Notes under the pieces: generated by a model
What the model saw: only the letters and a program-made list of their open reading frames with translations
Told to the model about the DNA's origin: nothing
Databases searched by the model: none
Shown: piece by piece, positions 53,326 through 62,567 of the stretch
How positions within the stretch are numbered: the first letter of the stretch is position 1
How the letters are laid out: every line of letters starts with the position of its first letter
Made by a program: the position numbers and the translations under genes
Assembly (NCBI RefSeq): GCF_002929845.1
Contig: NZ_PJJS01000042.1
Location: 1-64,000 of the forward strand
DNA length: 64,000 nt
Origin: Cryobacterium sp. M96
GTDB lineage: Bacteria > Actinomycetota > Actinomycetes > Actinomycetales > Microbacteriaceae
Direction of reading: 5' to 3'

Positions 53326-55560
53326 CACTCCGCTGCCGCGCACAGGGTGGACCGTGACCGCGAGTGACCAGGAAACCACAGGTGAGAACGGCGCAGCCGT
53401 TAATGTGCTCGACGGCAACGCCTCGACCTACTGGCACAGTGAGTGGAGCGGAACCGCGGTGCCGCTGCCCCATTCGATCACCATCGACATGTACAAAACC
53501 GACACCGTCGCAGCCCTGAAGTACCTGCCGCGCACATGCAGTTCGAATGGACGAATCGGCCGTTTCGAGATCCATGCCAGCCCGGATGGCACGAACTGGG
53601 GTGCCGCCGTCGCAACAGGAACCTGGGCCGAGAACGCGTTGGAGAAGACGACGGGATTCACCCCTGTGGCGACACGTTTCATCCGGCTGACCGCGATCAC
53701 GGAGGCAGGTAGCCGCGGCCCTGGACCAGCGCCGCCGAACTCCATCTGATCGCAGAAACAGGCACCACCCAGCCGCCCCCACCCGCGCCAGCGCCGACGG
53801 CGCTCACCCGGACCGGCTGGATAGTGACGGCGAGCGAGCAAGAGACAACCCGCGAAAGCGGCGGCGCCGCGAACATGCTCGACGGCAACCTCACCACGAT
53901 CTGGCACTCCCAGTACTCCCCCACATTGATCCCGTTTCCGCACAGCATTGTTCTCGACGTGCGGGCGATCAACGAGGTCTCCGGCTTCACCTACACCCCG
54001 AGGTCCGGCACGTCCCGGAACGGCGCCATCGGCCAATACGCCATCGCCGTGAGCTCCGACGGAACGAGCTGGAGTGCACCGGTCGCCAGCGGAATCTGGG
54101 CTGACAACAGCCAGGCGAAGGCCCTCACGTTCCCGGCTGTTCAGGCGCGATACGTTCGCCTGACCGCGACGACCGAGGCCGGCAATCGCGGACAGTGGAC
54201 CACGGCGGCAGCCCTCCTGCCCGGCAACAAAGTGCTCACCTGGTTCTCGTACTCCAACACGACCTTCGGCGGGGCCAACGGCAAGACCCAGACCGCCATC
54301 CTCGCTCTGAACACCGGCGTGGTCACCCCGCTTACTGTCGCTAATACGGGGCACGACATGTTCTGCCCCGGAGTGTCGATCCTCCCGGACGGCAGGATCC
54401 TGATCAGCGGGGGGAGCAACGCCGCCTCGTCGACGATCTACGACCCGGCGACCACACGTGGTCAGCCGCCACACCCATGAACATCCCGCGCGCCTATCAG
54501 TCGAACGTCACGCTCTGCAATAGGCAAGTGTTCCTTCTCGGCGGTTCCTGGGCGGGCGGCCAGGGCGGTAAGAACGGTGAAATCTGATCGACTAGCGCCG
54601 GGTGGCGCGGGCTGGCCAACGCGCCTGTCGCACCGATCCTGACGAACGACCCGCAAGGGGTGTTCCGATCCGACAACCACGCGTGGCTGTTCGCGGTGGC
54701 CGACGGGAAGGTGTTCCATGCGGCCCGAGCCGTCGGATGAACATGTACACGACCAGCAGCACCAGCGCTGTTCAGGATCTTGGTCTCCGGGCCGACAGTG
54801 GTGACGCGATGAACGGAATGCGGTCATGTACGACGTCGGCAAGATACTCACCCTCGGTGGCTCGCCCGCGTACCAGGACAGTGACGCGACCGCGCGGGCC
54901 TATGCAATCGACATCAACAATGGTGTCAAGGTGACGCGAACCGGCGACATGGCGGCGCGACGGGCTTTCTTGAACTCTGTCGTGCTGCCCGACGGACAGG
55001 TTCTGGCATTGGGCGGTCAGGCGTACGCGAAGCAGTTCTCGGACGCACCGGCCGCCATGGCGCCTGAGGTTTGGAACCCGGCGACAGGTAAGTTCACCGC
55101 GCTCGCGCCGATGACTGCGCCACGCACGTGTCACAGCGTGGGGCTACTGCTGCCTGATGCCCGGGTCTTCGTCGGCGTTGGCGGCCTCTGCGGCACCTGC
55201 ACGACCAACCACCCGGACGGGCAGATATTCACCCCGCCCTACCTGTTCAACGCCGACGGCACCGCCCGCCCTCGTCCATCGATCACCACGGCGCCTACCG
55301 CTGCGGTGCGGGGTTCCACCATCCACATAACGACGTCCGGGCCCACACCAGCGTTCCCCCTCATCCGCATGAGCACGGTCACCCACTCGATCAACACTGA
55401 CCAGCGTCGCATCCCACTCACGCCCACCGGCGTAACCGGTAATGTCGCATCCCTGACGATTCCGTCCGATCCGGGAGTCGTGGTCCCCGGGCATTATCTC
55501 CTGTTCGCCATGGACGTTAACGGGGTGCCGAGCGTCGCCCAGACGATCCGGATCGGGTAG
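53326..55560 (+). pseudogene. Decayed discoidin/galactose-oxidase-like (copper radical oxidase family) gene
   Basis: Two discoidin (F5/8 type C) domains, at about 53335-53750 and 53810-54190, are followed by a kelch-type galactose-oxidase-like region with a C-terminal DUF1929 domain ending at 55560. Reading must change frame near 53717, 54455, 54730 and 54820, and a TGA interrupts the frame at 54585. Family landmarks survive: GHDMFCPGVSILPDGR with the cysteine, IPRAYQSNVTL with the cross-link tyrosine, STVTHSINTDQRR with a copper histidine. The copper tyrosine before the other histidine is a cysteine here (PRTCHSVGLLLPD). The start and signal peptide are missing. The gene is dead unless the disruptions are sequencing errors. 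Confidence 0.85.
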
Positions 55561-55663
55561 TCGGACTACGGCCGTGATGAATGTGGAGTCAGGGCGATGG
55601 CCTCCCCGACACTTTCTCTGAAAAGTCCGGACATTCACTGGCTCCTGTGAGTTAAAGCAGAAA

Positions 55664-55692
55664 GACCGGTGCAGCATTTCTGCTGAACCGGC
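55664..55692 (-). terminator. Hairpin terminator of tRNA-fMet copy 2
   Basis: A 13-bp stem with one mismatch (GACCGGT-CAGCA type) encloses a TTTC loop, about 50 bp past the tRNA end. It is followed on the minus strand by CTTTCTGCTTTA, a weak T-rich tract. It may also end the plus-strand pseudogene transcript. Confidence 0.55.
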
Positions 55693-55741
55693 CCTTCTGT
55701 GTACGTGATGAAAATCACGGTGGCATTGCCTGAAACGCCCT

Positions 55742-55818
55742 TGGTTGCGGGGGCAGGATTTGAACCTACGACCTCTGGGTTATGAGCCCAGCGAGCTACC
55801 GAACTGCTCCACCCCGCG
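55742..55818 (-). tRNA. Initiator tRNA-fMet (CAU), copy 2, CCA encoded
   Basis: Identical over all 77 nt to copy 1 at 52873-52949, with the same initiator features. The similarity continues about 28 bp past the 5' end into the promoter (GTGGTAAATTT against GTGGTAAGTTT) and stops there. On the 3' side it stops at the CCA. Confidence 0.96.
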
Positions 55819-55983
55819 CTACAACGATAAATTTACCACAGCCTCCGGCGCGGTCCGACCACACGGGCTGCGGAACCGGCCGTCCCGGCCCGCGGAACGC
55901 GGATGCCGCGCCGTTCCGCGGGAGGCGTGCCCCCGGCTAAACGGCGCAGCACCCGCGCAGCGGATGAAGCGGCGAACGACTCG

Positions 55984-58899
55984 CTACTGGTCGAGCAGCA
56001 CCAGCATTTCGGCGATCGCATCGCTCAGCTTCTTGTCGGCTATTCCATAGGCGGTGAAGTCACCGGTCGTCAGGGCCGCCTGCTTCTCGGTGACGGCCAG
56101 CTTGGCCACGGCGAGGAGCGACTTCAGTTGAGCATCCGTCGCCGGGTCACCGGTCGACGTCGATGGGGTGGTTTCGCCCTCGGCAGGGGCCTCCCCCTCC
56201 ACGGGCGTCTCGGACGGCGGCACATCGGTGTCTCCGGCGCTGGCGCCGGAGTCGCCTCCGAAGAGCACGTCAAGCGCCTTGTCCAGCGTGTCCTCGAACG
56301 CGATCTGATCTCCGAAGGCGACGAGCACCTTCTGCAGCAGCGGGTAGCTGGTCTCACCCGTGGACTGCACGTAAACCGGCTGCACGTAGAGCAGGCCGCC
56401 ACCCACAGGCACGGTGAGCAGGTTCCCGTTGAGCACCTTCGACTGGCCCTGCTTCAGCAGGTTCAACTGTTGTGAGACGGTCGGGTCCGCGTTGAACTTG
56501 GCCTGCACCTGGCCGGGGCCAGGCACGGTCACGTCCTCCGGCAGGTTGAGCAGGCGGAGCTTCCCGTAGCCTTCCGCCCGCACCCCGTCGGTCGAACCGG
56601 CATCCGCGTCGACCGCGAGGTAGCCGGTCAGAACGTTCCGGCTCGTCGCGCCGCTCGCGTCCGGGATGAACGTGGTGTACAGCGAGAAGGATGGCTTCTC
56701 CTGGCCTGGAACCTGCATGGTCAGGTAGTAGGGCGGCTGTAGGGTCGTGTTCGTCGACGGCGACACCGGGTCGTTCGGCGTCGTCCAGGCGTCGTCAACC
56801 GAGTAAAAGGAACCCGGGTCGGTGACGTGGTACTTACCCAGAACCCGGCGCTGCACCTTGAACATGTCCGCCGGGTAGCGAACGTGGCTCATCAGGTCGC
56901 CGCTCATCTCGGTCATCGGCTTGATCGTCGACGGGAAGATCTTCTGCCAGGTCTTGAGCAGCGGATCCTCGTCGTCCCAGGCGTAGAGGGTGACCTCGCC
57001 GTCGTAGGCGTCGACCGTGGCCTTGACCGAGTTGCGCATGTAGTTGATGTTGTCGAGCGCGAATGGCTGCGGGGGCGTTTCCGTGTCGGCGATCGCGTCG
57101 CTCAGGCCCACGGAAGTGGAGTACGGGTAGTCGGCCGAGGTGGTGTAGCCGTCGACGATCCACTTGAGCTTACCGTCGACGATCGACGGGTAGGCGTCGG
57201 AGTCGAGGGTCAGGTACGGAGCCACCTTCTGCACCCGGGTGACCGGGTCACGGTCGTAAAGGATCTGTGATTTCTCGTTCACGGCGTTGGCCAGGAAGAT
57301 CTGCTCCGACTGGAACTTGAGCGCGTAGATCAGCTTGTTGAACGCGTTGTCGAGCTTCGGCCCACCGTCGCCCGTGAACGTCGTGTAGGTCTGTTGCGCC
57401 CCATCCGTGCCCGACGGGTAGTCGAGTTCGACCGGCTTGCTGTCCTTGGGCGCACCCACGATGGAGTACGGCGGCGACGTCTCGCCGAAGTAAATCCGCG
57501 GTTCGTATTCGGGCAGCGACCCGGTGGTCGGGATGCCGGACTCGAGGAACACGGGCTGGCCGGCGGCCGAGCGCTGGTTGCCGTAGGCCGCCACGACGCC
57601 GTAGCCGTGCGTGTAGACCACGGTCGAGTTGACCCAGGTGTTGCCGGCGTTCAAACCGGCCAGGTTGAGGTCGCGCACGGTGACCACTGTGTCCTGGGAC
57701 TTGCCGTCAATCGGGTACCGGTCGACGTCGAGGTTTTGCGGAAATTGATAATACTGCTTGAACTGCTCGAGCTGGGAGAACGCGTCGCTGACCAGAGCAG
57801 GGTCGAGAATACGGATGTTAGCGGTCGTCTCTGCGTCGGCGCGCAAGGCGCCGGGCGCGGCCGTCGTGATCGCGTTGTACGGAATCTCTTCCACATCCGC
57901 CAGGTCGTAGGCGTCGCGGGTGAGATCGATGTTGCGTTGAATATAGGGTTCTTCGAGCGTTTTGGCGCTCGGCACCACCTGGAAGCGCTGCACGACCCAC
58001 GGGTACAGCGAGCCGAGCAGGAGACTGCTCACGATCAACAGCGCGGTGCCGACAATGGGCAGGCGCCAGCGGCCGATGAAGGCCGTGAGGAGGAACAGGA
58101 TAGCGACGACGGCGGCGATTCCGGCCAGGATGGCGCGGCCCGGAATCGTGGCGTTCACGTCGGTGTAGCCGGCGCCGGTGATGATGTCGTTGGTGTTGGT
58201 CAGCGTGGAGTACTGGTCGAGCCAGATACTCACGGCCTGCAGCATCAGGTAAAGGGCTGCCGTGCTGGCAATCTGGATGCGGGCGGCCTTGGAAACCATG
58301 ACCTCGCGCCCGCTCACCCTGATCGAGCCATACAGGTAGCTCGTAGCCGCGGCGACGAGGGCCGAGATGAGCACCACGGCCGACGCGAAGCCGAGCACGG
58401 AGTGCAGGAAGGGGAGATCGAACAGATAGAACGAGATGTCCAGTTTGAATTGGGGGTCAACTCGGCCGGTGTCCGTGCGGTTCAGCCACATCAGAACGAC
58501 CTGCCAGCGGGTAGCCGCGGCGACGCCGGCGAACAGACCTAGCAGAGCCGGGATGCCGTACATGGCGAGGCGGCGCAGCGGCTCGATGACCTGCTGGTAG
58601 CGGTCGAGCTGCGAGTTGAGCTTCGCATAGACCGGCCGCAAGCGGTAAGCGATCTGGATGCTCGCCCAGACGGGGACCGCCATCGCTACGAACCCGATCA
58701 GAAACAGCACGGCACCGGCGAACCACTGCGTGGTCAGCACGGCTAGGAAGCCCAACTGGTCGAACCAGAGAACGTCGGCATATAGCCCGGCGAAAACGAA
58801 GAAGATGATCACCAGCCCCGCGATAATCGCTGCCGTAATGGCAAGGGGAGCACGGCTGCGCTGTGGCGCGGGAGCGCTTCGGGCTTGTTGTGACGTCAC
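55984..58899 (-). CDS. UPF0182 family large membrane protein
   Basis: A 971-residue protein of UPF0182. About seven transmembrane helices occupy residues 20-320 (LWFDQLGFLAVLTTQWFAG is a family landmark). A large extracytoplasmic domain (about 330-900) contains NTWVNSTVVYTHGYGVVAAYGN and PYLTLDSDAYPSIVDGKLKW. The tail is acidic, Pro/Thr-rich and low complexity around residues 885-925. The function is unknown in all members. It lies beside PDZ-Lon and DUF2342 genes, an order also known from mycobacteria (the Rv3193c-Rv3195 region, recalled). Confidence 0.93.
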   Translation of the reverse strand: MTSQQARSAPAPQRSRAPLAITAAIIAGLVIIFFVFAGLYADVLWFDQLGFLAVLTTQWFAGAVLFLIGFVAMAVPVWASIQIAYRLRPVYAKLNSQLDRYQQVIEPLRRLAMYGIPALLGLFAGVAAATRWQVVLMWLNRTDTGRVDPQFKLDISFYLFDLPFLHSVLGFASAVVLISALVAAATSYLYGSIRVSGREVMVSKAARIQIASTAALYLMLQAVSIWLDQYSTLTNTNDIITGAGYTDVNATIPGRAILAGIAAVVAILFLLTAFIGRWRLPIVGTALLIVSSLLLGSLYPWVVQRFQVVPSAKTLEEPYIQRNIDLTRDAYDLADVEEIPYNAITTAAPGALRADAETTANIRILDPALVSDAFSQLEQFKQYYQFPQNLDVDRYPIDGKSQDTVVTVRDLNLAGLNAGNTWVNSTVVYTHGYGVVAAYGNQRSAAGQPVFLESGIPTTGSLPEYEPRIYFGETSPPYSIVGAPKDSKPVELDYPSGTDGAQQTYTTFTGDGGPKLDNAFNKLIYALKFQSEQIFLANAVNEKSQILYDRDPVTRVQKVAPYLTLDSDAYPSIVDGKLKWIVDGYTTSADYPYSTSVGLSDAIADTETPPQPFALDNINYMRNSVKATVDAYDGEVTLYAWDDEDPLLKTWQKIFPSTIKPMTEMSGDLMSHVRYPADMFKVQRRVLGKYHVTDPGSFYSVDDAWTTPNDPVSPSTNTTLQPPYYLTMQVPGQEKPSFSLYTTFIPDASGATSRNVLTGYLAVDADAGSTDGVRAEGYGKLRLLNLPEDVTVPGPGQVQAKFNADPTVSQQLNLLKQGQSKVLNGNLLTVPVGGGLLYVQPVYVQSTGETSYPLLQKVLVAFGDQIAFEDTLDKALDVLFGGDSGASAGDTDVPPSETPVEGEAPAEGETTPSTSTGDPATDAQLKSLLAVAKLAVTEKQAALTTGDFTAYGIADKKLSDAIAEMLVLLDQ

Positions 58900-58994
58900 G
58901 AATTGGCCTCTTGATCTCGAAATCGGCGGTCATCGCCCATTCTAGACAGCCGCCGCGAACGAAAGCCGCACATTCGCTGGGCAGCGGCCCGGGG

Positions 58995-60098
58995 TTAGCC
59001 GAGTGCGCACTGCTCCAGTGCGTCGGTGTCCGAACCGGTGCGGATGGCGTCCAGCGCGGCCAGCGCGTCGTCGAGGGTGTCCACGGAAAAGACCGTCATC
59101 CCGTCGGGCACGTGACCGGTGACCTCGTCGCAGTTGTCGGCGGGCGCGAGGAACCAATCGGCGCCGCTTCGGTCGGCACCGATCAGCTTCTGTCGGATAC
59201 CGCCGATCTGACCCACCTCGCCGGCCTGGTTTACCGTGCCGGTGCCCGCGACATCCTCACCGCCCTGAATAAAGCCGGAGGTGAGCGTGTCGATGATGCC
59301 GAGGGCGAACATCATGCCCGCGCTGGGCCCGCCGACCGAGTCGAGTTCGATCGTGACGTCGAAGGGGAAGTCGTAGTCGCTCGTCACATTGATGCCCACC
59401 ACGACGGCGTCGCCCGATTCAACCGGGGTGACCTGCACCGTCTCGCTGGCGCCGTCCCGGATGATTCCGATGGAGGCGGCGTCGTCGACACCGTTTCGCG
59501 TCAGCGCGTCCCGCAGGGCCGTGATGTCGGCGACCTCTTCACCGTTCACCGAGACCACCTCGTCGCCGGCTTCGATGGCTCCCTCGGCGGGCGAGTCGCC
59601 CGGCAGGGAGACGACCGAGAGGATCGTCGGGTAGTCATAGTCGAGGCTGGTCAGAGCGGCGGCGATCGCATCCTGCTGCGAATTCACCATCTGCGCCTGG
59701 CTCTGCTCCTCGCGCTGCTTCGTGCTCACGTCGGGCGGGAACGCCGACTCGATCGGGATCACGGCCTGGTTCGGGTCGAGCCAGGCTGCGGCGACCGTCA
59801 GCCAGCTCGGCCGGTTGTCGGGGTTGCCCAGCAGCGACACGGTCAGCAGGTCGAGGCTGCCCTCGGTCGGGTAAACGGGTTCGCCGGAGATGGAGATGAG
59901 CGGCACCTGCTTGCCGTCCTGTTCGGCCGTGCCGATGGTGTTGTAGACCGGTCCTGGCTTCTCGATCACATACGGTGACGGCGTCACGGCGAGGATGAGG
60001 CCGATGACCATCGCGATCCCGAGCACCACCCAGCCTGTCCCGACGGCGCGCGCGGATCGGTCGGGCGGCTGTACTGGGTGATCGGTGAAGAGGGCCAC
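58995..60098 (-). CDS. PDZ and Lon-like (S16) membrane protease
   Basis: A 367-residue protein of the YlbL/PDZ-Lon type. One N-terminal helix (residues 20-45) anchors a PDZ domain (about 150-225; GAIEAGDEVVSVNGEEVADI) and a Lon-type proteolytic domain. The catalytic serine is in DSVGGPSAGMMFALG near residue 256, and the lysine in GGIRQKLIGA near residue 303. The active site is expected outside the membrane. The GTG at 60098 has AAGGAG 5 bp upstream. It is divergent from the DUF2342 gene and upstream of UPF0182 on the same strand. Confidence 0.92.
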   Translation of the reverse strand: MALFTDHPVQPPDRSARAVGTGWVVLGIAMVIGLILAVTPSPYVIEKPGPVYNTIGTAEQDGKQVPLISISGEPVYPTEGSLDLLTVSLLGNPDNRPSWLTVAAAWLDPNQAVIPIESAFPPDVSTKQREEQSQAQMVNSQQDAIAAALTSLDYDYPTILSVVSLPGDSPAEGAIEAGDEVVSVNGEEVADITALRDALTRNGVDDAASIGIIRDGASETVQVTPVESGDAVVVGINVTSDYDFPFDVTIELDSVGGPSAGMMFALGIIDTLTSGFIQGGEDVAGTGTVNQAGEVGQIGGIRQKLIGADRSGADWFLAPADNCDEVTGHVPDGMTVFSVDTLDDALAALDAIRTGSDTDALEQCALG

Positions 60099-60219
60099 CG
60101 GTCTCCTTCCAGGGAATGTGCTGGCTGTTCGCGGCAGGCGGACACCGGTTTACCAGCGTAGGTCATTTCCCAGTCCGCGCCGGGGATCTCCGGCTAGCGT
60201 AGGAGGACGCGACTGAGAG

Positions 60220-61593
60220 GTGCCTGAAGTGGCCGACGACGACTCCCGACCCGACGAGGGTCACAATCCCGAAGATGAGTTTCGGGACATGCTGCGCGAC
60301 ATCCTGAGTGGGAAGTCGTCCATCGACCCGAGCCAGCTGGCCGGCGCGGCGGGGCTTCCCAGCGACCCGGCGAGCATTTCCGCGCTGATGAATCAGTTGC
60401 AGGGTGCTCTGCGCGGCGGCGGCGACGGATCCATCAATTGGGATGCCGCCCTCAACCAGGGCCAGGAGCGCGCGGCCCAGAGTCAGCTCGACGTGACCTC
60501 GGCCGAACGCGCCGCCCTCGATCAGGCATTCCACATCGCCTCCCTCTGGCTGGACGAGGTGATCTCGGTCGCCGAGCTCACCACCCCTCCGCGCCTGATG
60601 ACCCGTAAGGAATGGGTCTCCGCGACCATGCCGCTGTGGACCCAGCTCGCCGAGCCCGTCGCGACCAGCATCTCCGACTCCCTGACCCGGGTGCTCACCG
60701 ATCAGGCCCCGGAAGAGCTCAAAGGCATGATGGCCGGTGCCGGCCAGGTGATGCGCAGCATCGGCGGCACCCTGTTCGCCATGCAGCTCGGCCAGGTCGT
60801 GGGTCAGCTGTCCAGTGAAGTCGTCTCCGGTGGAGACGTTGGAATCCCTCTGCTCAGCGACCAGCAGGCCGCTTTGCTCCCCCAGAACGTGGCCGCGTTC
60901 GGGGAAGGCCTCGACGTTCCCGCCGACCAGGTGCAGATCTACCTCGCGGTGCGGGAAATCGCCCACGCGCGCCTCTTCCGCCACTCCCGCTGGCTGCGCC
61001 TGCACCTGATCAGCTCGATCACCGACTTCGCCCGCGGCATCCACATCGACTCAAGCCGCCTCGAGCAGCTGGCCGACGGCTTCGACCCGGCCAACCCGGA
61101 AGAATTGCGCGCCGCCATGGTCGACGGCTCGCTGATCCCGCCGAAGAGCGAGGCCCAGCTGGCCGCGCTCTCCCGGCTCGAAACGATGCTCGCCCTGATC
61201 GAGGGCTGGGTCGATGTCGTCACCCTCGAGGCCACGAGCCGGCTGCCCCGCGCGGACGCGATCGCCGAGACGGTGAAGCGGCGCCGGGCATCCGGTGGGC
61301 CCGCCGAGTCGGCGTTCGCCACCCTGGTCGGGCTCGAGCTGCGCCCCCGGCGCCTGCGCGAGGCCGCCGCCCTGTGGCAGGCCGTGACGGATGCCGTGGG
61401 CAACGAGAAGCGCGACGAGCTGTGGGCCCACCCGGACCTTCTGCCCTCGTCAGCGGACCTCGACGACCCACAGGCCCTCGTGGCCCGCCTGACCAGCTCG
61501 GCGGCCGGGGTTGAGCCGGTCCTCGACGAGGTGGACCAGGCCCTGGAAGACTTGTTGCGCGACGACGACACCGAGCGGCCGCACGAGGCGTAG
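60220..61593 (+). CDS. Zinc-dependent metalloprotease family protein (DUF2342)
   Basis: A 457-residue cytoplasmic protein of the actinobacterial putative-hydrolase family (TIGR03624/DUF2342). The motif VREIAHARLFRHSRWLR near residues 245-261 gives an ExxH rather than a full HExxH, as is usual in this family. The body is alpha-helical and the C-terminus acidic. A GTG at 60220 opens the frame. The GTG at 60229 has the better ribosome site (GAGAGG 8 bp upstream) and may be the true start. It is divergent from the PDZ-Lon gene. The protease label comes from fold similarity; activity is not shown. Confidence 0.88.
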   Translation: MPEVADDDSRPDEGHNPEDEFRDMLRDILSGKSSIDPSQLAGAAGLPSDPASISALMNQLQGALRGGGDGSINWDAALNQGQERAAQSQLDVTSAERAALDQAFHIASLWLDEVISVAELTTPPRLMTRKEWVSATMPLWTQLAEPVATSISDSLTRVLTDQAPEELKGMMAGAGQVMRSIGGTLFAMQLGQVVGQLSSEVVSGGDVGIPLLSDQQAALLPQNVAAFGEGLDVPADQVQIYLAVREIAHARLFRHSRWLRLHLISSITDFARGIHIDSSRLEQLADGFDPANPEELRAAMVDGSLIPPKSEAQLAALSRLETMLALIEGWVDVVTLEATSRLPRADAIAETVKRRRASGGPAESAFATLVGLELRPRRLREAAALWQAVTDAVGNEKRDELWAHPDLLPSSADLDDPQALVARLTSSAAGVEPVLDEVDQALEDLLRDDDTERPHEA

Positions 61594-61603
61594 CCCGGCT
61601 GGC

Positions 61604-61693
61604 CCTGACGAATTCGACGGAGATTTTGGGGTTTTGAGGCCCGGAAGGCGGTTTTGCGCCGTTTTGGGCAAAATCTCCGTCGAATTCGTCAGG
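61604..61693. repeat. Palindromic repeat element with perfect 24-bp inverted arms
   Basis: Bases 61604-61627 are the exact reverse complement of 61670-61693 (core GACGAATTCGACGGAGATTTT cut to CGAATTCGACGGAGATTTT). The 42-base loop contains several GTTTTG words. It lies between the convergent DUF2342 and aldehyde dehydrogenase genes, 11 bp from each stop. A diverged copy is at 2715-2799 and a lone arm at 79-96. Confidence 0.9.
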
Positions 61694-61703
61694 CGGGCGC
61701 GGG

Positions 61704-62567
61704 CTAGATCAGGCCCTTCGTGTGCCAGATCGTCTTCGTTTCGGTAAACGCCAGGACGCGCGCCAGGGAGGGACTCGCGGCATCCGGACCGTTCTCGGGC
61801 TGCAGCACCCGGGTGAGGGTCTCGGCCGCGTCGATCTCGAGGTGGATCCAGTCGAGATCGCCGGCGCCAACCAGGTCGAGGGCGTTGACGTCGGCGTGGC
61901 TGGCCAGCCACGGCGCCATCTCGGCGGGAGACCCGGTGAGGATGTTGACTACGCCGCCGGGCACGTCACTAGTGGCGAGCACCTCGCCCAGGCTGATCGC
62001 CGAGAGCGGCATGGCCTCGTTCGCGACGACGACCACGGTGTTGCCTGAGACCAGCGCCGGGGCGACCGCGCTGACGAGACCGAGGAGGGAACCCCCGGTC
62101 TGCGGCGCGATGATGGCGACGACGCCCGTGGGCTCCGGCACCGAGAGGTTGAAGTAGGGACCCGAAACCGGGTTGGCGTTGCCGGCCACCTGCAGGTACT
62201 TGTCGGCCCAGCCGGCGTACCAGACCCAGCGGTCGATGGCCTCGTCGACCTGGGCGAATGCTGCCGCGGTGCTCACGCCTTCCGACTGCACGATTTCGGT
62301 GACGAACTGGGCCCGGCGCCCCTCGAGCAACTCCGCAATGCGGTAAAGCACCTGGCCGCGGTTGTAGGCCGTGGCGCCGGCCCAGCCGCCGAGGGCCGAG
62401 CGGGCGGCGACGACGGCGTCCCGGGCATCCTTGCGGCTGGCCTTCGCGGCGTTGGCGAGGAATTCCCCGTCGTGGGAACGGATCTCGTAGACCCGGCCCG
62501 ACTCACTGCGCGGGAACTTGCCGCCGAGGTAGAGCTTGTAGGTCTTGGGAACGGCGAGGCGGGTCAC
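61704..62567 (-). CDS. Short aldehyde dehydrogenase-like protein without catalytic cysteine
   Basis: A 287-residue protein covering only the N-terminal, NAD-binding part of the ALDH fold (YKLYLGGKFPRSESGR near residue 10; PEPTGVVAIIAPQTGG near 150; GGVVNILTGSPAEM near 205). It stops before the segment that holds the catalytic cysteine. Its gene overlaps the full-length ALDH gene by 4 bp. Such pairs occur near deoxyribose-phosphate aldolase in other actinobacteria (recalled), so it may be a partner subunit rather than debris. The frame is intact over its length. Confidence 0.85.
   Translation of the reverse strand: MTRLAVPKTYKLYLGGKFPRSESGRVYEIRSHDGEFLANAAKASRKDARDAVVAARSALGGWAGATAYNRGQVLYRIAELLEGRRAQFVTEIVQSEGVSTAAAFAQVDEAIDRWVWYAGWADKYLQVAGNANPVSGPYFNLSVPEPTGVVAIIAPQTGGSLLGLVSAVAPALVSGNTVVVVANEAMPLSAISLGEVLATSDVPGGVVNILTGSPAEMAPWLASHADVNALDLVGAGDLDWIHLEIDAAETLTRVLQPENGPDAASPSLARVLAFTETKTIWHTKGLI

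Noticed and set aside
52873-55818. Integrative element with tRNA attachment sites
   Set aside because: No integrase or mobility gene is present, and the whole tRNA with its promoter is duplicated rather than just its 3' end.
57394-58542. A 382-codon plus-strand frame inside the UPF0182 gene
   Set aside because: Antisense shadow of a conserved membrane protein with a clear family match.
61704-62567. Short ALDH as a pseudogene
   Set aside because: The frame is uninterrupted, codon use is normal and it overlaps the partner gene by 4 bp, so it is kept as a gene.
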